Positions 15,311 through 23,362 of a DNA stretch of 37,761 nt are shown piece by piece. Below the pieces are notes generated by a model. It was not told the origin of the DNA. It searched no databases and saw only the letters and a list, made by a program, of their open reading frames with translations. The translations under genes and the position numbers were made by a program. This DNA comes from Labilithrix sp. (GTDB lineage: Bacteria; Myxococcota_A; Polyangia; Polyangiales; Polyangiaceae): contig JAHBWD010000076.1 in assembly GCA_019637175.1 (NCBI GenBank), positions 1 through 37,761 on the forward strand, written 5' to 3'. Numbering within the stretch: the first letter of the stretch is position 1; each line of letters starts with the position of its first letter.

Positions 15311-16404
15311 AGCGTGAGCTCCAAGGCGGCCGAGGGCTCGCGGGGCTCTGCGTGCGGTGGAGCGGCGCCTCGCGCGATCGGTCCGCGGAGCCACTCGGCG
15401 AGGCCCTCGTCGAGATCGACCGCGGGCTCGTAGCCGAGCACGCGTCGCGCGAGGGAGATGTCGGCGTAGCAGTGGCGCACGTCGCCCGCGCGATAGGTGC
15501 CGGTGATCTCCGGGTGAAGGTGCGGTTGACCGAGCAGGGCCGCGACCCGCTCGGCGACTTCGCGGATGGATCGCGGCACGCCGCTTCCGATGTTGAAGAC
15601 GAGCCCGGCGGCCTCGTCGCGCACGAGCGCGAGGTGAAACGCCCGCGCGACGTCGCGAACGTCCACGAAGTCGCGGAGCTGCGCGCCGTCTTCGAAGAGC
15701 TGCGGGGGCTTGCCCTCGAGGATCCGCGACGCCATGGCCGGGAGCGCGCCCGTCGTGCGGCCGTCGCCGAGCGCTTGACGCGGGCCGTACGCGTTGAAGA
15801 TCCGGAGCACGACCGTCGGGATGCCGTGCGCGCGACCGGCGAGCAGGCAGAGCCTCTCCTGATCGTACTTGCACAGCGCATCGATCGACTCGAGGGCGAC
15901 GCTCTTCGACTCGGGCGTGGGGCGCGGCAAGAGCCTCGTCCCGTCGCGCGCGAGCACCTCCCACTCTCCGCGACGAAGATCGGCGAAGAGTCGGCTCTTT
16001 CCTTCGTGGGCTTCTCCGGCGCCGTCCGCGAAGAGGCCTTCGCCGTAGACGCTCTTGCTCGACGCGAGCACGAGGCGCTGGATGCGGCGCCCGACCATCC
16101 GCTCCGCGAGCACCGCGGTGCCGACGTTGTTCACCGACGTGCAGCGCTCGACGTCCTGCATGCTCCGCCCGTCAGACGCGGCGGCCGCGAGGTGAAAGAC
16201 GGCGTCGACGCCGGCGAGCGCGCGGTCGACCGCCGCGGCGTCGCGGACGTCGCCGACGTGGAGCTCGATCTCCCGCGCGAGCTGCACCTGCGGCGCGACG
16301 ACGTCGAGCACCCTCACGCGATATCCCCGGCAGAGCAGCTCGCTCGCGACGTGCGAGCCGACGAACCCGGCACCGCCCGTGATCAAGACGCTCGAGATCG
16401 CCAC
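15307..16404 (-). CDS. NAD-dependent epimerase/dehydratase-like SDR, catalytic Tyr replaced
   Basis: A 365-residue extended SDR beginning with GTG at 16404. It shows the nucleotide motif TGGAGFVGSHV, the aspartate after strand 2 (RVLDVV), VFHLAAAAS, LASSKSVYGEG, FNAYGPRQALGDGRTTG, FEDGAQLRDFVDVRDVARAF and a C-terminal substrate region (YRAGDVRHCYADIS ... LGYEP). Where relatives read SVYALTK, this protein reads SIDALCKYDQERL: Tyr is replaced by Asp175 (codon GAT), with Lys179 kept. It is coupled by ATGA to the next SDR, which also lacks the Tyr. With the downstream glycosyltransferase this makes a likely nucleotide-sugar operon, but turnover by either SDR alone is doubtful. Confidence 0.85.
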   Translation of the reverse strand: MAISSVLITGGAGFVGSHVASELLCRGYRVRVLDVVAPQVQLAREIELHVGDVRDAAAVDRALAGVDAVFHLAAAASDGRSMQDVERCTSVNNVGTAVLAERMVGRRIQRLVLASSKSVYGEGLFADGAGEAHEGKSRLFADLRRGEWEVLARDGTRLLPRPTPESKSVALESIDALCKYDQERLCLLAGRAHGIPTVVLRIFNAYGPRQALGDGRTTGALPAMASRILEGKPPQLFEDGAQLRDFVDVRDVARAFHLALVRDEAAGLVFNIGSGVPRSIREVAERVAALLGQPHLHPEITGTYRAGDVRHCYADISLARRVLGYEPAVDLDEGLAEWLRGPIARGAAPPHAEPREPSAALELTL

Positions 16405-16598
16405 GCGGGCGGGATTGCAGTCGACATGCCGGAGAGGTCGAGAGAACGTCCCACCTCGAACGGCGCTCGCGCGGCCGCGCTGTGAACGCCGGGCGACGCG
16501 CGCGGAGGGGTCTTCGCGTCACGGACTGAGGCGAAGCAGGACTGTGGCGCGACGACCCTGATGCGTTTTTGCGCGCTCGACCCCGCGACGGCGAAGCG

Positions 16599-17315
16599 TT
16601 ATTCCTCCGAGCTTTCCACAGGCTCGGACCCGTCGAAGGTGACGTCGCCGATCTTCAAGGCGGTGACGAAGCTCGAACCGAGGACGACGAGCGGTCGTCG
16701 CGCGATCACGGATCGGGCCAGCGCGTCGTTGGGGACCTCGAACGCGGAGTCGTGGAATCCGGGCGGCGCGTCGTCGTCGTCGTCTGGCTCGGCGCCGATC
16801 ACCTCGCCGGCCGCGTGCAGGCGCGTGGCGCGCTTCGGCGCGCGGAACGCGAGGCGCGTCGTCTCGCTCCCCGTCGTCTGCTCGCGGAGATCGGGCGATT
16901 CGTCGGGATCTTCGGCGGTGAACGAGACGCCGACGTCGACCGTGGCGACCTTGCGCACGCGCGCGCCGTCGTCGCCTCTGGCGCGGACCCTCACGACGAG
17001 GTTGCACGCGATCGCGCGACCGAGCTCTTCGCGCGTGAGGTGCCAGGTGAACGACGCGTGGGTCGCGATCCCGTGCCCGACCTCGCGCTCTTCGCACGCG
17101 GAGCCGAGCCACATCGAGACGTCGGGCGAGCCCTCGTCCATCGTCGCGGCGATGCGAACGGCGCCGTGGCGGACGTCGACGTCGTCGATGCTCAAGGCGA
17201 GGGCGACCTCGATCTCCCTCGGCTCATCGGGCTCGTCGTTGGTGGGCGCGGAGCAGGCGAGCGACGTCGCACAAAGTGCGGCAATCGCCGCGAGACGCGC
17301 GGCGGAGAGGAACAT
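16599..17315 (-). CDS. Hypothetical lipoprotein
   Basis: A 238-residue protein with a signal peptide (LSAARLAAIAALCATSLACS) ending in a plausible lipobox. The mature part starts acidic (APTNDEPDEPREIE), then a beta-rich region (about 32-130) contains alternating hydrophobic strands (VALALSIDDVDVRHGAVRIAA; FTWHLTREELGRAIACNLVVRVRA; VATVDVGVSF). An Asp-rich loop (EPDDDDDAPP) precedes the final strands. No family was recognised. The following gene on the same strand starts beyond a 194-base gap, so it may have its own promoter. Confidence 0.65.
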   Translation of the reverse strand: MFLSAARLAAIAALCATSLACSAPTNDEPDEPREIEVALALSIDDVDVRHGAVRIAATMDEGSPDVSMWLGSACEEREVGHGIATHASFTWHLTREELGRAIACNLVVRVRARGDDGARVRKVATVDVGVSFTAEDPDESPDLREQTTGSETTRLAFRAPKRATRLHAAGEVIGAEPDDDDDAPPGFHDSAFEVPNDALARSVIARRPLVVLGSSFVTALKIGDVTFDGSEPVESSEE

Positions 17316-17394
17316 GCGAGCTGCCCTGTCGACACGGCGTGATCCCGCGTCTTGGGCGTTGCGACACGCGCGACGCTGCTTTGTTCCAGGTCGC

Positions 17395-18057
17395 TCAGCG
17401 AGCCGACGGGAGGTTGTTCACGTCGAGCACGGGGATCGGGTCTTCGTTCGCCGAAGGCGGGGCGGCGGGGAGCGTCGCCGTCGCGATCGTCGTGGTCGAG
17501 ACCGTCGGGACGACGGGCGGGCTCGTCGCCACGGAAGAGGTCGATTCTTGAAGGAGCATCGTGACGCCGGCGACGATCGCGAGGACGACGACGACGCCCG
17601 CGACCACCCAAGAGAGAGCGCGGCGGCGTGTTCGGAGGCGGACCATGAGCGTCGACTCGGGGCGGTAGCCGTCGAGCGTGACGTCGGCGAGCGAGCGCAT
17701 GCGCCCCGCGGGTGCGTAGTACGCGTCGTCTTCGTGCGGCACGAAGATCACGGGCGCGGGCGGGAGCATCGGCGTCGGGTTGGGCGCCGGGATCGCGGGG
17801 CCGGTCGTGTCGTCGGTCGCCTTCGCCGGCGCCTTCGCGAGCGCGTCGAAGATGTCGACGGGTCGGGCCTCGGAGGGGATCGGCGTCCGGATGATCCGCT
17901 CGGCGCGCTCGATCGCGTGCGCGAGATCGTGCACCTCGAGGATGTCGTTCGCGTCGAGCTCTTGCGTCGAGAATGCGTTGGGACGCGACGGCTCGTCGCG
18001 CAGAGTGGATCGAAAGGCGTTCCGCACCCGTTCGTCGCCGCCGGCGATCATGGTCAT
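17395..18057 (-). CDS. Hypothetical single-pass membrane protein
   Basis: A 220-residue protein. The cytoplasmic part (1-135) is acidic and Pro-rich, with a short helical stretch (ILEVHDLAHAIERAERII). A basic patch (RLRTRRRALS) precedes one strong membrane helix (WVVAGVVVVLAIVAGVTMLL). A Ser/Thr/Pro/Ala-rich outer tail ends DPIPVLDVNNLPSAR. This topology, with a disordered inner domain, fits proteins phosphorylated by or signalling with Hanks-type kinases, but no motif proves it. ATG at 18057 is preferred over GTG at 18087 because GGAGG lies about 11 bases before it. No family was recognised. Confidence 0.6.
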   Translation of the reverse strand: MTMIAGGDERVRNAFRSTLRDEPSRPNAFSTQELDANDILEVHDLAHAIERAERIIRTPIPSEARPVDIFDALAKAPAKATDDTTGPAIPAPNPTPMLPPAPVIFVPHEDDAYYAPAGRMRSLADVTLDGYRPESTLMVRLRTRRRALSWVVAGVVVVLAIVAGVTMLLQESTSSVATSPPVVPTVSTTTIATATLPAAPPSANEDPIPVLDVNNLPSAR

Positions 18058-18081
18058 AAGAGCTGCGCCTCCGCGAGAAGA

Positions 18082-18093
18082 CCCCACGTGGGG
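18082..18093. promoter_or_regulatory. 12-base perfect palindrome CCCCACGTGGGG
   Basis: This lies in the 70-base gap between the end of the hypothetical gene at 18128 and the start at 18057, 25 bases before that ATG. It could be an operator for a dimeric regulator or the stem of a weak hairpin. No T-run follows, so a simple terminator is unlikely. Confidence 0.3.
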
Positions 18094-18127
18094 TTGAACA
18101 GCGCCCTCGTGCTAGCGCGGCTTTCCC

Positions 18128-19015
18128 TCAGGTGCCACCTGCGGAAGCTTTCTTTCGGGCTTTCATGTGCGATGGGCGGTTCTTCTGTGCTGCAATTTTC
18201 CGTTGCCGCTGGATTCCCTCCTTAATAAGGGGCAGGGCCGGGGTGACCCAGGCGCCCGTGAGCCAGTCGACGGCGCTGTCGGCCTCCCGGAGCGCGACGT
18301 CGACGCGCTCCGCGCGCCCGTCGCTTCGAACGCTCGCGTAGGCGCGGGCGTAGAGGACCCAGTTCGAGATCTCGTAGCGATGAAGGAGCGGCGCGAAGCG
18401 GTGGTCGCCGAGATCGACGAGGACGCGATGGGCCTGCACCGCGTCGCGGCACGCGTAGAGGAGCGTCGTCGCGTCGAACAAGAGCGAGCGGAGATCTTCG
18501 AAGGCCCTCTCCGGATCGGCCGCGATGCTCTCGAGCAGCGCCTCGAGATCGCGCGCCTCGAGGCCTGCGGTCTGCGCCGACTCCGCCATCTGCGGGACCT
18601 GCGTCGCGAGGAACGACGATCGTCGCGCGTGACGCGAGGCGAGCAAGCGGCCGACGAGATAGACGTCGAACGCGCTCGCGATCGACTCGCCGAGGAAGAG
18701 CGCGGGCGCCGATCGCGCGCCGATCATCTTCGCCGCGAGGTGATGCCACGCCGCGTGCGTGACCACGTCGGCGTCGATCCTCGGCGACGGCAGGATGTCG
18801 GCGCCGGGCTCGAGGCCCCAGAACGTCAGGTTGAGCAAGAGCGCGCGATCGGCGCGCCCCGCGCTCGGCCGCGGGAGCACGCGAAAGGGGACGGCGTCGC
18901 GCCGGAGGATCTCCTTCAGGCTCGCGTAGAGGGCGACGTGCCGGAACGCCGGCTCGTCGTCGATCGTGAGCTCGTCGAGCGTCTTGGTGACGAACGCGTG
19001 GGCGGAGCGCGGCAT
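18128..19015 (-). CDS. Hypothetical protein, soluble and helix-rich
   Basis: A 295-residue protein without signal peptide or clear membrane helix. The start is ATG at 19015, directly preceded by an alternative GTG. The N-terminal 90 residues look alpha/beta (VTKTLDELTIDDEPAFRHVALYASLKEILRR ... RALLLNLTFWG). The centre has THAAWHHLAAKMIGARSAPALFLGESIASAFDVYLVGRLL, in which closely spaced His and a following Glu could bind a metal, although no HExxH is present. The rest is helical with a very basic tail (RQRKIAAQKNRPSHMKARKKAS). It begins 11 bases after the glycosyltransferase at 19027 ends, so the two are probably cotranscribed. No family was recognised. Confidence 0.65.
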   Translation of the reverse strand: MPRSAHAFVTKTLDELTIDDEPAFRHVALYASLKEILRRDAVPFRVLPRPSAGRADRALLLNLTFWGLEPGADILPSPRIDADVVTHAAWHHLAAKMIGARSAPALFLGESIASAFDVYLVGRLLASRHARRSSFLATQVPQMAESAQTAGLEARDLEALLESIAADPERAFEDLRSLLFDATTLLYACRDAVQAHRVLVDLGDHRFAPLLHRYEISNWVLYARAYASVRSDGRAERVDVALREADSAVDWLTGAWVTPALPLIKEGIQRQRKIAAQKNRPSHMKARKKASAGGT

Positions 19016-19026
19016 CACCGCCGAGG

Positions 19027-20175
19027 TTAATACTCCGCGCCCAGAACCCCAACCGCGATCTCGCGCGCGCGCCGGGCGCGCGCCTCGGCGACCACCATGT
19101 TCATGCGCGCCCAGACGCGGTCCCACGAAGCGTGCGCCACGATCGCGTCGCAGGCGTCGCGCCGCGAGAACCCGGCGAGCGTACCGTCTTCGGCGAGCGC
19201 GGCGCGCACCGCCGCGGCGAACGTCGGCGCGTCGTCGGCGATGCGCACGAGCCCGCGCTCGCCGAACGGATGAACGACGTCGCGGATCGACGTCGCGACG
19301 ACGGGCTTGCCCGCGGCGAGGTACTCGAGCGTCTTCGTCGGGGCAGAGAGGCGCGTGGCGTCGCCGTGCGCGTACGGCAGGATCGCGACGTCCCACGCCG
19401 CGATGTAAGCCGGCAGCTCTTCGTAGCGCTTCTGGCCGAGGTAGTGGAGGTTCGGCAGCCGCGGGAGCGTCGCCGGATCGATCCTCGACGTCGGCCCGAT
19501 CATCACGATCGAGCAGTCTCGACGCGCGGTCGCGAGCGCGCGGAGCAGCGCGAAGTCGATCCGGTCGTCGATCGCGCCGAAGTACCCGAGGCGCGGGTGA
19601 GGCAGGTCTCGCTGATCGAGGGGATCGAGGTCGCGCGCGCGCTCCCACCCGAAGTGCGCGGCGTCGACGCCGTGAGGGAGGAGGTGCACCTCGGGGTGCT
19701 CGACGCGCTTGGCCTCGTGGAGGCCGCGCCCGGCGGTGAAGACGACGTCGGCCCGTGCAAGGAGCGCCTGCTCGCGTGCGCGCGCGAGGGGCTCGGGGCC
19801 GAAGCGGCACGGCGCGTCGACGCAGTCGTAGACCACGAAGCCCGCGCGGAGATCGCGCACCACGTCGAGCGCCGCCGGCGTGTAGAACCAGAAGAGCGGC
19901 TCGCGCACGTTCGCGCGCACGGCGAGGCCCTCGACGAGCGCTCGCTGAAGGCGCTCCGCTTCTTCGGGGAGCGTGCCCGGCGCGAGGTGAGGGACGGCGA
20001 CGTGCAGGCCGTCGGCCTTCCGCTCGACGTCGAGCCGCGGAGAGCGGGCGTCGAACGCCGGCTCCTCGACGAAGAAGACGCGCCGCTCCCGCGCGCATCG
20101 CGTCATGAGGTGATGCGGCCGCTGGAAGCCGGCGCCCCAGCGCACGTGGGAGAGGCAGAGAACGTCACCGGTCAT
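19027..20175 (-). CDS. GT-B glycosyltransferase (TuaH / galactopyranose-mutase-associated type)
   Basis: A 382-residue enzyme. ATG at 20175 begins MTGDVLCLSHVRWGAGFQRPHHLM, the usual N-terminus of this branch (xxSHxxWxxxxQRPxHL). FFVEEP, LFWFYTPAALDVV, VVYDCVDAPCRF and DVVFTAGRGLHEAKR form the acceptor half. LLPHGVDAAHF, RLGYFGAIDDRIDFALL, IVMIGP, LHYLGQKRYEELPAYIAAWDVAILPY and APTKTLEYLAAGKPVVAT are the donor half. It would transfer an activated sugar to a surface glycan at the inner membrane face. Its first part and its upstream leader are duplicated at 24671-24967, where the copy is broken. Confidence 0.87.
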   Translation of the reverse strand: MTGDVLCLSHVRWGAGFQRPHHLMTRCARERRVFFVEEPAFDARSPRLDVERKADGLHVAVPHLAPGTLPEEAERLQRALVEGLAVRANVREPLFWFYTPAALDVVRDLRAGFVVYDCVDAPCRFGPEPLARAREQALLARADVVFTAGRGLHEAKRVEHPEVHLLPHGVDAAHFGWERARDLDPLDQRDLPHPRLGYFGAIDDRIDFALLRALATARRDCSIVMIGPTSRIDPATLPRLPNLHYLGQKRYEELPAYIAAWDVAILPYAHGDATRLSAPTKTLEYLAAGKPVVATSIRDVVHPFGERGLVRIADDAPTFAAAVRAALAEDGTLAGFSRRDACDAIVAHASWDRVWARMNMVVAEARARRAREIAVGVLGAEY

Positions 20176-20265
20176 GCTCGTCGCCGGTGCACGCGCCAGG
20201 CCCGAGCCTCGCGCGCCTCGCGCGCCGCAGCGCGACGTGCGGAAGGACGTCTCGAAACGAGCACG
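19971..20265. repeat. Duplicated arm A: glycosyltransferase N-terminal coding region and leader (left copy)
   Basis: Matches 24671-24967 in the same orientation. The stretch 20113-20225 appears identical to 24734-24845 over about 110 bases. Relative to the other copy it keeps two coding segments that are missing there, and it lacks about 80 bases of spacer (24846-24927). This copy belongs to the intact glycosyltransferase gene. Confidence 0.85.
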
Positions 20266-20306
20266 CGCGCCGGCCGGATCCGAGCCACGACCTCGAGCAG
20301 TAGCGA

Positions 20307-20554
20307 TCAGCGAGGCATGAAGCGCGAAGCGCGGACGAGCAGCCACTGGTATCGCCCCGGGACGAGGTGCAGGGCCTTGTCGTAGATGCGCGCGCCAGCG
20401 CCGACGAGGATGCCACGCTCGTTCTTCTGCGCGCCGCGGAGGATGACCTCTGCGGCGTCGTCGGCGGTCATGCGGAACATCTTCTCGCTCCGCTCGTGGC
20501 TGTTCTCGAGATCGGTCACGCCGAGCTGCCGCACGCCCTCGTTCATGCGCGCGG
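20307..20554 (-). pseudogene. C-terminal fragment of a short-chain dehydrogenase (second copy)
   Basis: It encodes RMNEGVRQLGVTDLENSHER ... ASRFMPR, about 81 residues nearly identical to the end of the intact SDR at 26359-27195, and shares its stop. The match starts just before the stop (20305) and breaks off abruptly at about 20554, next to the beta-helix lipoprotein stop at 20569. The Rossmann motif, Ser and Tyr-x-x-x-Lys are all absent, so it cannot be active. Differences from the intact copy are scattered single bases, which points to a fairly recent duplication followed by truncation. Confidence 0.85.
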
Positions 20555-20568
20555 ACGCCCCGCGACCC

Positions 20569-21954
20569 TCACTTGGGACACGGTGCCGGGTCCGGACAGC
20601 TTCCGGCCTGCGGCTTGGGATAGGTCTGATTGCACCGCGCGACGTTGGTGAACGTGTTCGTCGGGAGCATGTCGACCGGCGCGCCGGTCCAGCCACGGAC
20701 GATGCCGTCGCCGGCGCTGCTCTCGATCGTCGTGTTCGTCACGAACGCCGATCCCGGCTGGCCGCCCGCGATCACGATCGCGCCTTCGTTCCCGAACCCG
20801 CTGTTGAGCGGGCTCGGGCAATCGAAGCTGGAGATCTGCGAGGCGCCGCCGGCGTACCTGATCACGGCGTGAGCGATCGAGTTGCGCGCGTCGGGCTTTC
20901 CCTCGATCACGATTCCGACCCAGTCGCCCGCAGCAGGCGTCGCGGCGGCCGACTCGAAGACGACCGGGTCACCCGCCGCTCCTTCCACGCGCAACGCGCC
21001 GGCAGCAACGTCGGAATTCGCCTCGATGTCGAGACGCACGTCCTTGTCGAAGCGGAGCTTCACGCCGGCCGCGATAGTGAGGAGCGGAACCGAGCCGGTG
21101 CCCGCCACGGTCAGCGACTTTCCTCCGGTCGGACCGCCGACGCGAAACGGCACCCCGAGATTGGCGAGCTTGGTGTCCTCCTTGACGTCATCGCGACCGC
21201 CCATGGCAGGCAGGATGATCTCGTCGACGGCGTTGCCGCCGTAGCTGCCCGACGGCAAGCTCCCGGCGGCGCGTCCCCAGATGCTGATCGGGAAGCTCGC
21301 GCCGGCGGTGATCGCGAGATCCTTCGAGCCCGGCGCGAAGCCGCCGCCTTCGCGAACGAGGATGCCGAGCGATTCGGAGCCCCTCACGACGACGCTGTCG
21401 ACGAAGAGGATCGGCTGCGTCGCGCTGTCCTGATCGCCTCGGATGTCGAGGGCACCGACTCCAGTCGGCGAGCTGCCGTCGAGCTTCCCGCCTCCGTCGA
21501 TCAACGTGTACGCGAATCGAAGCTCCGCGCCCTTCCGCGCCTCGATCGTCTTCCATGGCGCGTTCGCGTCGCCGCGCTCGAAGCGAATCCGTTTGTCCTC
21601 GGCGCCGAGCGCGAGGAGCTTGCCCTCGACGATCATCGACGCGCCGCTCTTCATCTGGACGACCGCGCAGGGCTCGATGGTGATCGTGCGCCCGGCGGGT
21701 AGCGAGAGGCTGCCACTCACGACGTGCGGGCTCGCAGCCGCGGTCCACGTCTCGTCGATGCTCGGCGCCGTGTCGTGTGTCGTGCCGGCGCCGGTCGGCG
21801 GCGCGCAGCTCGAAGTTCCACCACCGTCGACGTCGGTGACGCCCGGCGGATTCACCGGCACCGGATCGTCCTTGCACGCGACGACGACGAGTGGCGCGAG
21901 CAGAGGAGCGAGCCGGGCGAGGGCGCGCATGTTCGTTCGGTTCATGTTCTTCAC
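20569..21954 (-). CDS. Right-handed beta-helix-like secreted lipoprotein
   Basis: A 461-residue protein. The signal peptide ends APLVVVACKDD (lipobox-like). After a short Pro/Gly/Thr-rich linker there is one CAPPTGAGTTHDTAPSIDETW segment, then repeated beta turns of parallel beta-helix type: GRTITIEPCAVVQMKSGASMIVEGKLLALG, RIRFERGDANAPWKTI, ALDIRGDQDSATQPILFVDSVVVRGSES, LTIAAGVKLRFDKDVRLDIEANSDVAAGALRVEG, GDWVGIVIEGKPDARNSIAHAVIRYAGG. It reads like the myxobacterial surface proteins described as right-handed parallel beta-helix repeat containing. Start GTG at 21954 overlaps the stop of the upstream gene; ATG at 21945 is also possible. It is probably cotranscribed with the beta-propeller lipoprotein. 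Confidence 0.8.
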   Translation of the reverse strand: MKNMNRTNMRALARLAPLLAPLVVVACKDDPVPVNPPGVTDVDGGGTSSCAPPTGAGTTHDTAPSIDETWTAAASPHVVSGSLSLPAGRTITIEPCAVVQMKSGASMIVEGKLLALGAEDKRIRFERGDANAPWKTIEARKGAELRFAYTLIDGGGKLDGSSPTGVGALDIRGDQDSATQPILFVDSVVVRGSESLGILVREGGGFAPGSKDLAITAGASFPISIWGRAAGSLPSGSYGGNAVDEIILPAMGGRDDVKEDTKLANLGVPFRVGGPTGGKSLTVAGTGSVPLLTIAAGVKLRFDKDVRLDIEANSDVAAGALRVEGAAGDPVVFESAAATPAAGDWVGIVIEGKPDARNSIAHAVIRYAGGASQISSFDCPSPLNSGFGNEGAIVIAGGQPGSAFVTNTTIESSAGDGIVRGWTGAPVDMLPTNTFTNVARCNQTYPKPQAGSCPDPAPCPK

Positions 21955-23126
21955 CAGACCGGATGGCAGCTCTTGCCGTCGTTCGTGATCGCCGTGTCGG
22001 TCGCCTCGGCGCCGCTCAGATCGATGAGGTGGAGGTTCCGCGCTTCGCCCTCCTGGAGGCAGTAGACGATCGCGCTCGCGTCGGGCGCGGCGGTCGCGTC
22101 GATCACTCGGGCGTCGGGACCTTGCGGAACGACGACCGGGGACGCCTTACGCGTCTTCATGTCGAAGACGTAGAGCGAGCGCACCTGTCGTGTCGAGTTG
22201 CCGTCCGGGACCTGGGCCAGAGCGATGAACACGAAGCCGGAACCGTCCGCGGCCCAGCGTGGCGCCTCGAGCATGACGTCGAGCGCGTTGGTGCTTCCGA
22301 GGAGCAGCTCCGGTGTGGCCCCGCCGTTCTCGTCGTAGAGGTAGATCCCAGACGTCTGGCCTTGCCCGGGGACGCAGACGCTATGGATGACGGCGACCTT
22401 GCCGGTGCTGGGATCGACCGACGGGTCCGTGAGGCTGCACGGGCTCGGCTCCTTGAAGAGGTCGGGGAGCCTGCCGCCGGCGGTGCTCACTCTCCAGATG
22501 CCGGCGGCCCCTTGGAGCGTCGTTCCTTCGTACCAGTACTCGCCGTAGTCGAAGAAGACGTCCTCTCCGTTCTTCGAGAAGAAGGGAGCGGAGACCTCGA
22601 TCGCGAAGTTCTTTCGTCCCGCGGCCTTGTTCTCCCAGACCGGGGTGAGGCGACGGAAGTCCGAGCCGTCGACGGCGAGCGTCCAGATCCGCTTGCCCGC
22701 GAGCTTCGTGTCGACGTCCGCTTTCGTCGCCCCGTAGAGCGACGCCACCACGATGCGGGTGCGATCCGGAGAGATTGCGTAGTCGTTGCCGAGCGACCAC
22801 CCCTCGCTCTCGTCGCCGCGGAAATCGGTGATCGTGGCCGCTTGGCCGCTCGCCCGATCGTAGGCGATGAGGACGTCGCGATCGGCGGCCACCTTCGACA
22901 CGTAGAGGAAGGTCGACGCCGGCAACGCGCCTCCCGCGCCAGGCCCACCGCCGCCCGATCCACTCGAGCCGTCGCCGCCACCGCCGCCACCGGACGAGCC
23001 GCCGTCCGAAGAGGATCCGGAGCTCGAACACGCCGCCGGGAGGAGCCCCACGATGACCGCTAGCGAAACACTGCCTGCAGCGCGCAACGCGAACCCGACG
23101 GCTGCGAGATGAATCCTGCGAGACAT
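21951..23126 (-). CDS. TolB-like beta-propeller lipoprotein
   Basis: A 391-residue protein. The signal peptide (ALRAAGSVSLAVIVGLLPAAC) ends in a lipobox and is followed by a 45-residue Ser/Gly linker. The rest shows propeller blades of the PD40/TolB kind: DYAISPDRTRIVVASLYG, KRIWTLAVDGSDFRRLTP, SAPFFSKNGEDVFFDYGEY, GIWRVSTAGGRLPDLF, DPSVDPSTGKVAVIHSV, GIYLYDENGGATPELLL, APRWAADGSGFVFIALAQ, SLYVFDMKTRKASPVVV, AAPDASAIVYCLQ. It is likely anchored to the outer membrane or exported. It overlaps the beta-helix lipoprotein start and is divergent from the LuxR gene, which may regulate the pair. Confidence 0.82.
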   Translation of the reverse strand: MSRRIHLAAVGFALRAAGSVSLAVIVGLLPAACSSSGSSSDGGSSGGGGGGDGSSGSGGGGPGAGGALPASTFLYVSKVAADRDVLIAYDRASGQAATITDFRGDESEGWSLGNDYAISPDRTRIVVASLYGATKADVDTKLAGKRIWTLAVDGSDFRRLTPVWENKAAGRKNFAIEVSAPFFSKNGEDVFFDYGEYWYEGTTLQGAAGIWRVSTAGGRLPDLFKEPSPCSLTDPSVDPSTGKVAVIHSVCVPGQGQTSGIYLYDENGGATPELLLGSTNALDVMLEAPRWAADGSGFVFIALAQVPDGNSTRQVRSLYVFDMKTRKASPVVVPQGPDARVIDATAAPDASAIVYCLQEGEARNLHLIDLSGAEATDTAITNDGKSCHPVW

Positions 23127-23362
23127 GGCGACCCCACTTCCTGTTGAGCAGCGACGACCTGCTGCGGATGGACGAGCGCGTCGACATCATCTTCATCATG
23201 AACGCGCGCGAAACGGGTGGCGAAACGGCGATTCTGTCGCTCTCATAGTCAGTTCGCATGCCGCAATGGCTCGCTCGCGGCGATCTTTCGTGCCGACTCG
23301 CGACGGCGACTGTTGGATGATGGAGTGGGTCCGTGAAGCGCTACACCATGAAGGAGCGTTCG
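23127..23362. promoter_or_regulatory. Divergent intergenic region between lipoprotein pair and LuxR gene
   Basis: A 236-base gap between the leftward lipoprotein operon and the rightward LuxR-type gene, the only sizeable divergent gap of the island. It should hold both promoters. I could not place convincing -35/-10 boxes or an operator; AAGGAG at 23351-23356 is the ribosome site for the ATG at 23363. Confidence 0.45.
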
